Positions 1-56,410 of a DNA stretch of 64,000 nt are shown one piece after another. The number at the start of each line of letters is the position of its first letter. Positions within the stretch are counted from its first letter, which is position 1. Source of the stretch: Casuarius casuarius (Eukaryota; Chordata; Aves; Casuariiformes; Casuariidae); NCBI GenBank assembly GCA_003342895.1, contig PTFA01000092.1:2943915-3007914 (forward strand), read 5' to 3'. The translations under genes and the position numbers were made by a program. The notes under the pieces are model-generated. The model was given only the letters and a program-made list of their open reading frames with translations, ran no database searches and was not told the origin of the DNA.

Positions 1-627
1 TGAAAAAAAAAAAAAACAAAACAAAAAAGGAAAAAAAAAGGCAAAAAAGAACCAATCTCCACAGTTCCTTTTTGTTAACGCCTTCCCAGCTAGAACTGGC
101 TTAGGGTCACAGGGAGTGCTGCCCAGGATGGTTGTATGCTTGTTTTCATCACTCCTGAGATTGAAGGGAATCTGATACATGCACCAAAAGGCACTTTCAA
201 ATATATATATATATATATTTTAAAAACAGTGCTTCTGTTCTAAGAAATTCAAGTTAAGACAGAGTGCCTTTCACTCTCTTTAGTCATAAAGCAGATAAAC
301 GAGCAATATCCCAGCTGACATGAAAAAGAAAGGGAAAAAAAAAAAGACGCAGCAGAGACAAGTGTTCATGCGAGACAGCTCAATATTCTAAAAAAAGAAA
401 TAAAAAAGGAAAAAAAAGGAAAAAAAAAGAAACCTCCTAAATCACCACTAAAAATAACAATACAGTCAGCAGGGGATATTAATTAAAAAAGCTGCCACAT
501 CTGTACAGTTCCTGCTTCTGCATCGGCTCTTTTTGTTACTGTTGTCATCTGTGGGTCTTTTTTTCTTTAAATCGTTTTTTTCTTCTTCTTCTTGTTCTTT
601 TTTTTTTTTAAATAACGTGAGGTCAGT
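1..627 (-). other. CDH4: CDH4 3' untranslated region (partial)
   Basis: This is the sequence downstream of the CDH4 stop codon on the minus strand. It is T-rich on the transcript strand, with several long pyrimidine runs and an AT dinucleotide run at 201-218. I find neither AATAAA nor ATTAAA in transcript sense here (TTTATT or TTTAAT on the plus strand), so the 3' UTR most likely continues beyond the left edge. Its true end cannot be set from this window. Confidence 0.75.
201..218. repeat. AT dinucleotide microsatellite
   Basis: Nine uninterrupted AT units in the CDH4 3' UTR. Confidence 0.9.
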
Positions 628-43779
<43,152 letters not shown>

Positions 43780-45599
43780 CTGGAAAAAAAGAGAAACAAA
43801 AATGCATCCTGTAAAAAGACTTGGTTTATTACCCTTTTTACAAGGGCAATCTTAAGGCAGACTAAGAAGTTATTTGGATTCAAAGTGTTAATGGCAAAGA
43901 GAGATAAATTTTTTATATCATACTTTTGAAGGCATTTTTGCACAGACTGGTGGTATCACCTGTTTTATAAGAAAGAAAAATCTTATGGGCAAANATCTTT
44001 GGTTGAAGCAGACTTTCTGGCTAACTTCTAAGCATTTTTAGCAACATTAGTTTCTATCTTCTGAAAACTGGTAAAAATTTGGCTAATTTGTTTTCACTGA
44101 AAACATCACCAAAAGCATTGCATTCAAAAATTGCTAGCAACGATGCCTAGCGGCCTTCCAGCTAGCTCTGCTCACACAGTTTGATGCCCACAAAGCATTT
44201 CGATACTTCTAATACTNCCCATGTTTCAATCCTGCTAAATAAGAAGTAAAGTAAGTCCAGTAAGAATAAAGATGTCAATATAATAGACAAAAGCTCAGCT
44301 GAACTATTTTAAATTTCTGAATGTCCCAAACAACNTGGCTATCAAAGAAAAAGTCTTACAGAGCAAGCCAAAACATCAGACATTGAAGTTCTTATAAAAG
44401 ACACTTACGCTGTATGTCAATGCAGCTGGAAAATAAATTTGAATAAAATAAAATAGGAGAGAGCAACATCTCAGCTTGCATGTGTGTAAATCTCCCTGGG
44501 ATGCCTCTCTACTTATGAATATCTGCCTGAGCTGAGAAAAGCTCCTAATCTTTAAAACTGGCCTCAACCATAAATTTTCATCTGGATCTGCAGAATTTAC
44601 TATTGATGTCTACACGTATCATGCTAATAGTATACAAAGCACTTTATAGGCAGGTGGGAAAGCACAGCTCCCGTCCTGAAATACGTGCGGCCAAAGTGAT
44701 CTGCAAAGAACCAAGGAGGGATCCAGCCAAAATCAGTCTGATTTAGGGCAAGGAAGAGCCAGAGAAGGAAGAGGAGGGCGGTGCGGGGGTTGCTTGGGAG
44801 GCTTCGGGTGCAATCATGGGAGCGAGCTGGTCTGCAGGGTCCATGCCAGGGACGTGGAAATAGAGGCAGAAATGTCATGCAGGAAAAGCTTGGTGCAAAG
44901 CCTGGTGGAGGGGTTAAATGGGAGGAAAGAGTTTGGCGGAGATGCCGGCATGCTACGCTGCATCCTGCTTTTGGCATCCTGTTCAGACACCAGAGAACGG
45001 GCTGCTCTTTTCTTCTTCTGATGTTCCATGTAGCTCCTTCGACATTTCAAAATGTGACAATTAGGTCAATTAGGTCTCTCTCCCCTANATAAATATTCTC
45101 ATAGTGCTGTGAGTAGTTCAATTCTTTCTGATTTGCTGGAATAACACAGAGACCTGATTTTTAGCTTTATCTTGATTCCAGGACTTTTAATTGACAGATA
45201 TTAACCTGCTAAATGACACGGCATCACACATAAGGATCCATCAGCGCCTTGCAGCTGGGATATATTATGGAAATGTGCTTCTGCTATGTCTCCTGTCACC
45301 TTGTATAGTAAAACATGAGAGAGAAAACTATCATTATCCCCTGTTCTTATCATACAGAAAGATACTATCCATTACTTTATCTGTAAAGCACGCGGAAATT
45401 GTAAGGCCGATGTGTCCTTATTAATGAATATAATCTCTATCTTGTATTCAGCTTTTCCTTCTTTCTCTCTTACAGGGGATTTAGGAGAGCGATATAAGTG
45501 TTTCCAAATGGCCCAAATGCTTGCAAGCTGAGTTAGGTTTAAATCACGGAAGGAGGGAAGAGATGTGAAAAACAGCGGCAGTCAGGTTCCACATAAATT

Positions 45600-46080
45600 A
45601 AAAGAACAGTCTGGGAGCCCGCGTTAGAGCCGACATTTCCATAGCGTGCCGGAACGGCGAAGCCACCTCCAACGCTCCTTGCCGCGGCGAGACGGCGCCG
45701 TGTAAATCACAGCGTCGCCCGTTCGATGGCAGAGCTGTCGCACGATATTGTCAAAGCTTCAGTGCTCCAGCAGCTACCGCGGGGGAAAAACCTTCCTTTT
45801 CCTCAAAAAGCGGGCGATAAAACATTCTCCATGGGCAGAGGGGGTTTTAACTTTGTGGTTTGCTGTTTTACCCCGTCGGCAAGCTGACCTCGTCCAGGCG
45901 CTGGGCTTGGGGGCTGCCCCGTGCCGGGGCAGCCACGGGAGCGAGCTGGGACATGGGAGACGCGGGCTGTCCCCATCCCGCCGCCCGGCCCGCNGCGAGG
46001 GCACGGCCAAGGCAGCTCCGCCGCCGCGTCAGAAGCGATCGGGGACGCGTGGCACCGCTGCGCAAATGTCAATGTGAACT
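45600..46080. promoter_or_regulatory. CpG-dense patch in intron 7
   Basis: CG dinucleotides are frequent (for example CCGCGGCGAGACGGCGCCG) against an AT-rich surround. It could be a CpG island with enhancer or alternative promoter activity, or merely GC-rich DNA. No TATA box or initiator is claimed. Confidence 0.3.
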
Positions 46081-47599
46081 GCAAGAGCGAAGTGCAGACC
46101 TTGGAGAAGGTCATGCACCGTCTGTACGGTATTATTCACATGGGGACCTCGCCTGCCAGACTGCCACCGACACCAGCTCGTGTTCAGTTTGCTTCCTTCG
46201 GCTCCCAGGCAGCGCTTCCCCTGGAAAACGAACCACCCCGGAGAAGAGGAGGGGACACGCTAGAAAGTTGCGTTTAAAAGTTACTTTCACTGTTTTGCTG
46301 CATAAACAACTACGATGTTACGTATATATTCTGACTATATANGCATGCACACGCATGTGTGGGTATGCAAAGACCCCGTCTTACTAACCTCACACGTAAA
46401 GTGTGCTTATCTAACAAAATGCCTTTCGCCGAGCGTCTTAGCCCAGCGTTAATCAAAACCCCCAAAGTCAGAACACTGAATTACAGATATTCAAAAGAAA
46501 GACTATTGCCATCAGATAATGCAAAGCCAAAAATGAAAATGTCCAAAAAATCAGTTATGTACAAATGATACCAGCCACAAAAAGCTTGTTCATAAGACTG
46601 GGAAGAGAAAGCACATGAAGAGAGAGCGTAGAGAGTCCAAGCCTACCGAGAAAGCGTGAGGGACTTATTCCAGTAGGATCTTTCCCAGAAGGATGCGTTT
46701 CTGCGATGGGCACCATATCTCAGGATGCCAGCGCCAGCTAGAGCAACCAGGGACACAGCAAGAGCTGAACNGCTGGTGTAAACTTCATGGAAATCACTAG
46801 AGTTGCACTGATTTCCATCAGCTGAAGAGAGAGCTATTGAATTTAGAGCAAATAATGCACTCTGAAATGGAGAATCTGCAGTATCTTGGCTGGAATGTAA
46901 AGTTGTATAGAACGGAAAAAACACCTAAAAGAAAGTAGATGGAGATCTATCGATCCAATTTGGCACTCAACTGGCATCCATGTCCGATTTCAATCGAATG
47001 CCTGCAGTCCGAGCATGTAGGAGTGGCACTTCTACGTACCTTGCATTGGTTTGTATTTAATTCAGTCTTCACNGAGGTTGGCCCCAACAGATAGGAAATC
47101 ACTGTTTTTTTGTTTTTCTCTAGCTAACCTTTTTGCTTTTGTGCATTAAGCTGATTTTATTGAACTATTCAATCAATTTCAATTTCAACATGTCTCTCCA
47201 ATTTGTCACAACATCTCCAGGGGCATCTTAGTTTGTTATCCTACTATTATTACTATCATTATGACTATTAAAAAAAAGAAAAGCAGCCCCATGCCCTCAA
47301 GCATATGAGACATTTTCTTGATGGGGGTTTCATCATGCAGAATAATTCTCATATTCTCTTTTTTTTTTTTTCCTCCAAAAGTCACATTTTAAATAGCACA
47401 GGGCAGAAACTACAGCATGGAAANAAAAAAAATGGGCCAAACCAGAGAATATGTTTTGTTTGCTCTGACGATAATGCTGCCCCATTGGGGCCCTCTGCCC
47501 CAAAGTGGAACGTGGACTAAAGGCCCAGCCCCACGGCAGTCACCGGAAGGCCCNGTGGCAAGTATTTTTAATAAATCTAGCAAATCTTTATGCTGGGGA

Positions 47600-48370
47600 A
47601 AATTAAATGTGCTACCTCTACTAAAGCAAGGGGAAAGAAGTGATCTTGATAACTGCAGAGCTCTTAGTCTGACCTCAGCAACGCGCAGGGCTTCTGGAGG
47701 AAGAAACCTGAAAGCAAGAATAATTAGAGGAACGGTGGCACATCCGATCTGTCTACACTTCCGCCAGTCATCTGATAGTGCCATAAAGAAGCACATTAGC
47801 TACATCCGAGAAGATGGGAAAGAGCTGAAAAATTGGTTAAGCTGGTTAAGGGGAAGTTGATTAAGGACCTAGTTAACAAGACAGCGGCGAGCTGCACAGA
47901 GAGGAAGGAAGAGGGATAACCTGAGGATTCGGTAACAGGAACGACACGCGATTAAATAGCACAAAATAAAAGATAAGGCAGCAGGGGAGCAGTAACAAAA
48001 CTTCNGCGGAAGCAACTCTATTGGACGCGAGCGAGCCGGACCGGCACGACCCCAAGCCGCGCCNCGGGCAGGATTAGCCCCGCGGGGGCCGGCGCGGAGG
48101 GGAGCGTTGGTGCAGCCCGGCATGACGAAGGCTCCCAGCAGATATGATTGCTGCCTATAAATGCAGCAGGAGGACAAACACCAGCAAGGCAAAAGAGCAA
48201 TTTAAACTAAAGGACAATGTTGACACAAGAACAAATGGGTATAAACTGGCCATGAATAAATTTAGGCTGGAAATTAGGAGGCCTTTCACCGCAAAAGCTG
48301 CAAGGTGCCGGAGCNACTCTCTAATGCAGGGACTGGGGAGCAAAATATTCGAAAGAATAAATTAAATTAG
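47600..48370 (+). mobile_element. Degraded non-LTR (LINE-like) retrotransposon fragment
   Basis: Plus-strand translation at 47600-47690 reads LLKQGERSDLDNCRALSLTS, which resembles the KKGDRxDPxNYRPVSLTS block of non-LTR reverse transcriptases. Translation at about 48200-48290 reads TRTNGYKLAMNKFRLEIRRP, which resembles the conserved C-terminal block (RTRxNGxKLxxxxFRLxIRR) of the same proteins. Order and strand agree. The sequence between them is not recognisable, and frames are interrupted by stops and single N bases, so this is an old inactive copy. Which family (CR1, L2 or another) cannot be told by eye. Confidence 0.5.
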
Positions 48371-51300
48371 GGATAAAATCTTTTTGGTCTAGGTAGAAAT
48401 TACGTCAAATTGGGCTACAGCAGAGATCGGATCTCTCTTTATGCACAAACAATTTTGGAGGAAGAAAAGAAATAAAACCCCTTTCAGTTCCAACACCACA
48501 GTATGTTCATAGGAAAACAGTGNAAGACTCAGCAAAGATCAATAACACTGAGCCAGCAAGTCACACAGCCACAGAGAAAGCACGAGGCGCCCCAAACCAA
48601 ATTACAGCTATTGCAAGAAGCTCTCCCCATCCAGACAGAGGCTGCCCTGTAAGACACCCTTCCAAACACCCGACCGAGCGGCACAAACTCCTGCTGAGAG
48701 GTGATACACAAAAGTAGATCACATCCAGAGACAGGGTCTATAAGAGCAAGATAGCTTTTAAATCAAATTGTAGTGATGAGGTGCTATCTGCGATCCCAAT
48801 TTTCAAATGTGCATGCACAGTATTTTTAGGAATACGACTATTCCTGGTTTACACATGCAATTACTATAAATCATACACGAACTGGGTAAGTGTACGCCAA
48901 AGTCCAGAAATGNGGTAATTATGTGATTAAATTAATCTGCATTATGGACAAAGGGTTTGCAAAATTAGGTCCTACATTTTCAAAGCTCTGTACAAATATT
49001 GTCCAATTAATTACCACTTCCTGTGAAATGTATGACTAGCTAAATTCAGCATCATGGCTGTTAAAGCAAATAAGGTTACAAAGATGTTGCTATAGGATGC
49101 ATTGAGTAGGAAGCTACTGGTGAAGGAGATGATAGAAAATCTAAAGCTGTTAAAGAATCCTATTTCCTCTCATGGCTATCCTTACATCTTCTTTTATATT
49201 TATGTGTTTTGCCATCTCCCCTCGCTTTAGCCGTAGTGGTGAATGCCAATGAGAAAGATATGGGATGTTCCTCCTCCTTATTTTCTAAATCATTTCTTTA
49301 CAGGCCAATGAAGTTTTGATGTTCGCTTTTGTTGGTAGAAGATAGTTCAGGTCACCCAGCTGCCCGTGAACATGCTGGTAATAAATATTGCACCAGGGGC
49401 AGGAAAGTCCAACTGGAAACAAATACAGAAATACAGCCCCCAACTGCCATTGGCTTGACTCTTGCAGAAATANGTTATTCAAACAGACCTAAATAGCCAT
49501 CACTGAAGCAAAGCTTGCAGGACACGGCTGCGACAAGGGTGGGCACCCTGCTTTAAAAACAAACCCTCTGCTTAGCNCTGTGTGAGCCCTAACAGCGCAG
49601 CCCTGCGCGAACAGGCTCATCGGCTGGGGTTATATTTGCTTTTCTTCCAGCAAGGCACGCTCTTTCCCGGCGTATTTTGTTTTCTCAGCTCTNCGCTCCG
49701 GCGGCGCTCCGGAGCGCGGCAGTACCTTGGCTGCTCCTCCTCTAGCAATACACAGTTTACTTTCCTGGAAACCGGTATGTGTTAATTAAGCTAGTTTTTG
49801 CCTTAGAAAAGGTGTCAGTGTGGATCATGCTGGCCCTGACACGCAGGTCGGACCACGCGGGTTCCCGGGACGGCAGGACGCCGGCACCTAGGAACGAGNA
49901 GGACGCGGAAAGCGGTTCAGCGTGTTCCCTTTCTCCGCCGCTCACGAACGGTGAGATCCGTCCCGTGCCAGGGGCCCTCCCGGGCTCACGCAGCACCTAC
50001 CTCCCACACAAGCCTAACTTAAATGCAATTGAGAGAGGCGGGCGAGAGAGCCCTGCTTCTCCTACTAGCCCTCCGCACGGTGCAGGGCTTCTGCCCGCAG
50101 CGCTGAGCTCCTGCGACTTGTAAAAAAGGAGAGAAGGAAAATATTGATTTAGGAATCACTCTGGGAACAATTCGAATGTTTGCTTGGACTCACCGGCCAA
50201 AGCAAAGAAGGTTTTTGCCCGCAAAACCGCACTGGAAGAAGTGCTCCACAAATCTTAATAAATCAACGTAATACATGCCAGATGAGACCAATAACAGTGC
50301 GGAGGCCACGAGCTAAGCCCAGAGCTTCCACCTGGCACCACACTCGCTTTGAAAACTGACCTTTACCAAACAGATTTCATCTATCAGCGTGATTAGCAAT
50401 TACCAGTTATACTTTTAACACTTTCCCTCTCAGCACCTGAGCCCCGAAAAGCACGTGCGATCTCGCACCTTACACTGCCCATCCTTTTCTCTCTTAAGCT
50501 ATTATACTTTAAGATAGTATTTTAATGTGTTAGGATCTGCAGATTTTTTTAACCCCTTCAGAACAAGCACATCTGCAATCAGTTCCTTACGCTTTCCCGA
50601 TGGTGGGTGACAGATCGCATGTCTAAGCGCACGTCGGAGCTGTTCCAGGTTGGTCAGCACTTCTCTTGCACGTGGTGGCTTCTGAGAGCAGAACAAGTGC
50701 TGCTGCAACAGTTAACTCAGCTTTGGTACCAAAGCGTGAGGAAGTGTTTAAAAGTTCTCTGAAAGAAAGTGAATATAATCTTTTTATCCCAGAGAGGTTA
50801 TAAAATGAAAGGAGGTAAGAAAGCCTTTCAGAAGGCTGCTCTACTCGGCCTCCTCGTACTGCTAGACAAAACGGTTCAGTGTCTGTTGCCCCCGGCCGGT
50901 TTTTGTGCGTTGTTCAGGGAAAGCGGTGAAAGTGGAAACCTTTCCTAAGCGTTCACTAGGTGCAGAGAAGACCCTACTCTCATGCAGGACGTCTCTGAGC
51001 CTCCTAGCTGTATGTCCCTGTAGCCTCCAAGGCAGAAGATACATGAGCTGAACAGAATTGCTCATCCCCCTGATTTCACTGTGAGAGTCACGATTTTGCT
51101 CCAGCAATGATGCTATTCAGCGAGAGTCTCCTCTCAGAAAGTGATCTAGTTGTTGGGGACACAAAGGTAAGCTTAGAAATATAATCTTTAAACACTAAAA
51201 AACACCAAAACAAAACCAGAAGAAAACAGCAGACAAATCAAAATAAGTCGAAATGCATTTTCTTATGACAGACTGGTGATCCTGGTGGACCGTTTTCATG

Positions 51301-52319
51301 ACGTTCCTAATGCCTGATGCCAGCAATACTGTGNGTAGGAGGAAGAGGATCAAACAGGAGCAGAAATGCTTTTGAACATAATATACTGCAACTACCTACA
51401 TCTTATTTGTTTTGTAGGTGAGTGAGCTTTGCTTCTTAGGGATCAGCCACTGAACCTAGACTCTCATGGTTTTGAAAAACCACCGAAGCNGAAACCCCAT
51501 TGCAGTGGAACACACTAGGAATCTCAAAGAAGAAACTTCTGCCCAAGGAAGGGGACCTGGAAAATACAACCACCAGAAAAATCAGTCAACCTGAATGTAC
51601 CTTGCAGAGGGTTTGTCATGCTCTGACCCCAGCTGGCCACCACTTATGGTGACAGCATGTTTTGAAGAACGCTGTATATAAGGTTAATAGCAAAGTAGGT
51701 TCTTTTTAACCTGATACTTCTTCTAGATTATGAGGTGCAAAGGGCGGGGATCAGAGGTCACAAATTTTTTCAGCTGAACTTTGGGCGCAGGAGAATGTCA
51801 GAACTCAAATGTAGCTGCTTGAGAAACTTTTGAGCCCACAGAATTCTTTTCCTAGCTGAAACAGTGCTTTAAAATTAAACTCATTCTTTAAAGTTCACAC
51901 AAAACCAGATTGTGCCTCTATATTTAAGCCTGTGACAGTATTTTCTACTTTCAGGAGGTTTTATGACATGGCCGTAACATTTGTTGGAATTCTTTGTTTT
52001 TGACTGAGTCCTGGCAAAGGAGACACCAAGCCTGCAGCATACAGAAAGTAAGGCCGGGGCTGTTTTCAGAAGATAAGTATGAATGCAGCAGTGACAGCAA
52101 AATGAAGCCAGCGTGCTATAGCATGTGTCAGGTGCAAAAGTTGTATGTACTGATGCTGCCACTAATGGACATAACAGATTGTTATTGTACATAACAGAAT
52201 GTATTTTGATTATGACTACAGCCACTGAGTCAGTGCCGAAAAAGAGAAGGCTTGTGATTAAGGCTGGAGACTGCAGGTTAGAAAACCCAGATTTCTTTAC
52301 CATTTTCCCAAATATTCCC

Positions 52320-52440
52320 CAAGTGACCTTTGCTAGGTCATTTAATTTTTCTGTGCCGCAAAGAAATTGAAAATAACACTTCAAAAGGAAATGAAAACAC
52401 TTTCTTATCTCACAGTGATATCGTAAGAATAAAATCCACT
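52320..52440 (+). repeat. MIR/L2-like ancient repeat fragment (weak)
   Basis: AAGTGACCTTTGCTAGGTCA then TTTAATTTTTCTGTGCCGCA resembles the GTCACTTAACCTCTCTGTGCCTCA core, with TTATCTCACAGTGATATCG downstream in the place of the usual CTCACAGGGTTGTTGTG. It is diverged and family-unassigned. Confidence 0.4.
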
Positions 52441-55400
52441 AGTTGCTGAAGAACATGGGTGCTCTGAGGACGAGGGCGGCTGAAGCACCCATCACCGGCG
52501 GCCTTCAACGTCGACCGAGCTTCACCGCAGAGGTGAGTGTTCTCCGGTATCTCAGCAGAAACAGCTCAAACCTAGCAGACACCACTTTCCATTCGTGTCA
52601 ATATTTTGCAGGCTTTATGCCCTAGAGATTCTAGGTCATCGCACAAAGCACTTGAAAGCAGCACCGAGGAGCACGCCTTCCAACTTTTGGCTGAGGCAAT
52701 TTTTGAAAAAGCATGAAAATTATGTCCAGCTTTTCCTGGACAGGCAGAGACAAGCAATAGTTGAACGTCTAGGTGGTCACAGAGCAACTGTCAGTGCCGA
52801 GAGGGGCCCTTCGGTAAATATGCCAGCATTAAATTGATGCCGCTTCCAGTTTGTGTCTGCCACTTTCTGACAAAAGTGTTTAGAGAGAGAAGGGAAAAAC
52901 CAAAAACGCCCGTCAAACCCCACAGAGAAGGGAAAGTAAACAGCTACCCAAGAAAGACTCTTTTTTTTTTTAAAATTAAAAAGATGACCTTCTCTGGACT
53001 TGTGCAAACTAAATTCTTCCTTATAGCGTGTAACTTCTCGGTGATTACCCAAAGGCCAGGCTTTAGGAAAAAAAAAATCCTAGTTCTGTCCATTGCGCTC
53101 TTATAATCTGCAAAACCTTTGCTGTCAAATGCTGCCAGAGCAATTTAATGAACAGAGAGAATGCCTTAATGTATTCTGAAACCTGAAAACCACCCATCAT
53201 TAGCCCCACATGCTGTTTTCCTACTTTCTCTGCTTTAAGCCATTTAGCTGTTACAGCTGTTTTCCTTGTAACTCTGACTTCTGTTTTTATCAGCCTGATT
53301 TGTTTTCTGGTGTATCTGGCTTGATTAAAAACAGGAGGAGAAACCTTTCATAATTCAGGTAAAACTGCCTCCTTCTTTCAGCTCTGTGGGGCTGGAAGAT
53401 TGAAAAAGATCATCAAGAAGATCAGTGTAGGTCAATAAATATTCATAATACTGCTCATGATTTATACTTCACCTCAGTTTTTGCAGAGAGGCTGGAAATC
53501 CCACGCTCGTGGCACCACTGCTATAGTCAGCCCTTTTTCTTTAGGAGCATCAGGATTTCTAAAGCCTATCAAGGCAGCCNTTAAAAAAATAAAATCAAAA
53601 AAGTATTTCCAAGCCATTTCCTCTGACGCTAGATATTTGCACGTTAGCATGTACCACGAAACNAGGAACGAGCCAGGATCGGGGGTCTGGCGCGGCTGGC
53701 GGTCAGGAGCGCAAGAGAAGCCTTGGGGATCTGGAGCGCGTTGACTGCGCGGACAAAACAAACTCATCCGGTGCCGTTCGTTACCCACCGCTGAGGACGA
53801 CTCCCGCGCTCCGAGAAAGCGGCTTGGCGAGGCTCCGCTTAGCCGCGTATCCTAGGTGCCTTCGCCCTTATGAATCGAAGGGAACATCCAAACAGTGAAG
53901 GAACGGGCTAGAGTAGGGAAAGCGGCCGATTTAATTAAATTTGGCAGAATGAAAGGTTAGTGGAAAACAGTCAAATAACCGAGAAGAGATTAATGCGAGA
54001 TGCTCCCTCCTGTATTTCCCTTAGGAGCTGCTCTACGCAGCATGGGCAGGGTCACGTTGTGCCGGTTTGCTGCGAGAGAATGTGATTGACAGAATTACTG
54101 GAAAAGAAACTCAGTTTGGCTGCAAAGTCAGAAATACTAATGGGGGCTTCTGTCAGACACGGGCTCTGAATGCAAATGGTTTTGTTTCCCNGTCTTTTAG
54201 GGAGGATACTCTCTTCCAGTTACTGTAGACAAATGCTTCAGTCATGACTGACAACGCAGGTTAAGTGCAGTGTAGACTCAGCCCAAAGAAAAGCTATCGT
54301 GGGACCGGCACCTTGGGGAGACCTGGATCGCTGTGGTTGGTCTCTACTGCCAGATCCTACTGGATTGGTTGGAAAAGTCAATTTTTGTGTGGAAACAGAT
54401 GCAAAGAAAAAGCTTCCAAAGGCTGTGGTAAAAATCATCAAAAGCTGATTTTGTGAGTGGAAAAACTTCAAGCTGGCTGGAAATTCTGACCCATGACATG
54501 AAACAAAGTTGCTTGAGCATGGACGAGATTTGATCTTGCTCATCTTGTACACATGAATAACAACACAGGAGTAACACGCAAGAAGTGAAAAAATGCAGCT
54601 GACTCAAAATTTGATCAGCAATAAATATGTAAAAGAAGAAGGGATGCAATTCAGAACAAATCTGATGGAAAAGACCTGCAGGTGACAGTCTTAGCCGNGC
54701 AGAGCCACATAAGGCAAGAAAAGTTTGGGATAACTTACCAAATGCAACTTAGCTGTAATCACTTAGATGTTACAAATCACTCTTTGAACAAGATCTAGGA
54801 TTAATTGAGGATAAAATGCGACACTCTTCGGCATCTCAGCAGTTTTTCAGATGCTAATGAAGCTAATGATCCTAATGTTTATATGTAGATATATTAGATA
54901 AATATAAAAGAAAGATTTTTTTTTAATTAAACATTGCATTAATGGATTTGAGTGAGGTCATGAATGGATTACTGTGCACACTGTTACCAGAGGAAGGTTA
55001 GCAAAATAAAGACATTTTGGCAGAGCGCAATCTTGGTGCAGGGCTTCCCATGGACTTTGCTGATGTTCTCAGCCCTCGCTGCTCTCAGGGGTGCAGCATT
55101 TGGGTAGGTTTTTGCCACTTTTGGGGAGCAGAAGACCTGTACAACTCCACAGACTGCCCGCTCACACGGCTGCAGAGAGGAGACAGAACTAGGGACGCGA
55201 GGAACGGGAGCGAACTCTTCATGGTGCCAATAAATGACGGAAAAGCTGGGCTGGCATGCTGCAACTGCAAGAAACCTTTGTGACGAGCAGGACATTTTCT
55301 TTTCCCATATTGGGCCTGTCAGCCTTAATCAGATCTCCTTTAGCGGAGTCAATGTACGTCCAGGTGAGACTACAAAAAGAGAATTAACACAAAAAACAAA

Positions 55401-56354
55401 CTCCTCAATGCCAACTGCAGGAAAAGGAGGTCTAGTCACAAGAGCTTTACAAAAGTAATCCAGAGGAAGTGTCTTGACACACCAAGCACAGAACGAAAAG
55501 GGTATGTATATCAATTTGAAATAGGAGGGACTAGACCGAGCAGGAATTTCTTTAACCCTAAAATGTCCCAACTGTAAAGGGAGACTCTTGGCAGGGTAAA
55601 TTGGGCCCTTTTTTGTGACTGTATGTTAAATGTGGATTGAGCGGTAGCCATGAGCCATTTCAATAATTGAAGGCAGAATTTAATTTGCTCAGATCAGAGC
55701 CTTAATCAAGCAGCATTTAATTTCCATGCTTTCTGTCATCTAAGGGAGGCACCGGATCTTGGCAGGTGTCAAAGGCTCTTAGATGACCAGTAGCAGGTTC
55801 CACCTTAGCAGGGGAAATTTTATAAAGAAGTCGGCACTGTAGAGACTCCTCTGACAACCTCCCAGATTCCTGTGATACGGAATTAACTTCACTTTGCCAG
55901 TAGGTATGAAACTGCCAACCATGCCAACCAACTATGCCAACCATCTTTATGTGATAAACTATAATTTTTGTAGTTATAAAATCAGAGAAATGTAGCGGNT
56001 CCTTGGCTATCAGCTGCAAGAGGGAGCTTTAGTATTCCAGTTTTCTCCAATTCTGGCTGCATTTCCTTTTAAAAAACATTTAGGTATGGAAAAGCTGAAT
56101 TTCATATCAGAAGCAAGATGACCCTGAATTTTAAAGTTGAATTTAGCAGCATATATTCTANGATATTCAAAAGTAACAGGCTGAAATGAAAGATTGCAAA
56201 GCATAATTCTGCCAAGATAATTAATCCTTGTTAATCCATGACCTGATCACGTATGATGCCGTGCTGACGAGCTATAAATAACGCTTGGCATATTTTATTT
56301 TCTTCGTAGGCATAAATATTGACAAATTCTCCCTCATTAAACTTCTGTGAACAG

Positions 56355-56410
56355 GGAATTATCCCCATTTCTTAAATGGGGAACAGACACAGAGGAATTA
56401 AGAGGCATTC
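56355..56410 (+). repeat. MIR/L3-like ancient repeat fragment (weak)
   Basis: ATTATCCCCATTTCTTAAAT then GGGGAACAGACACAGAGGAA resembles the ATCCCCATTTTACAGATGGGGAAACTGAGGCACAGAG core in reverse sense to the other copies. Confidence 0.45.
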
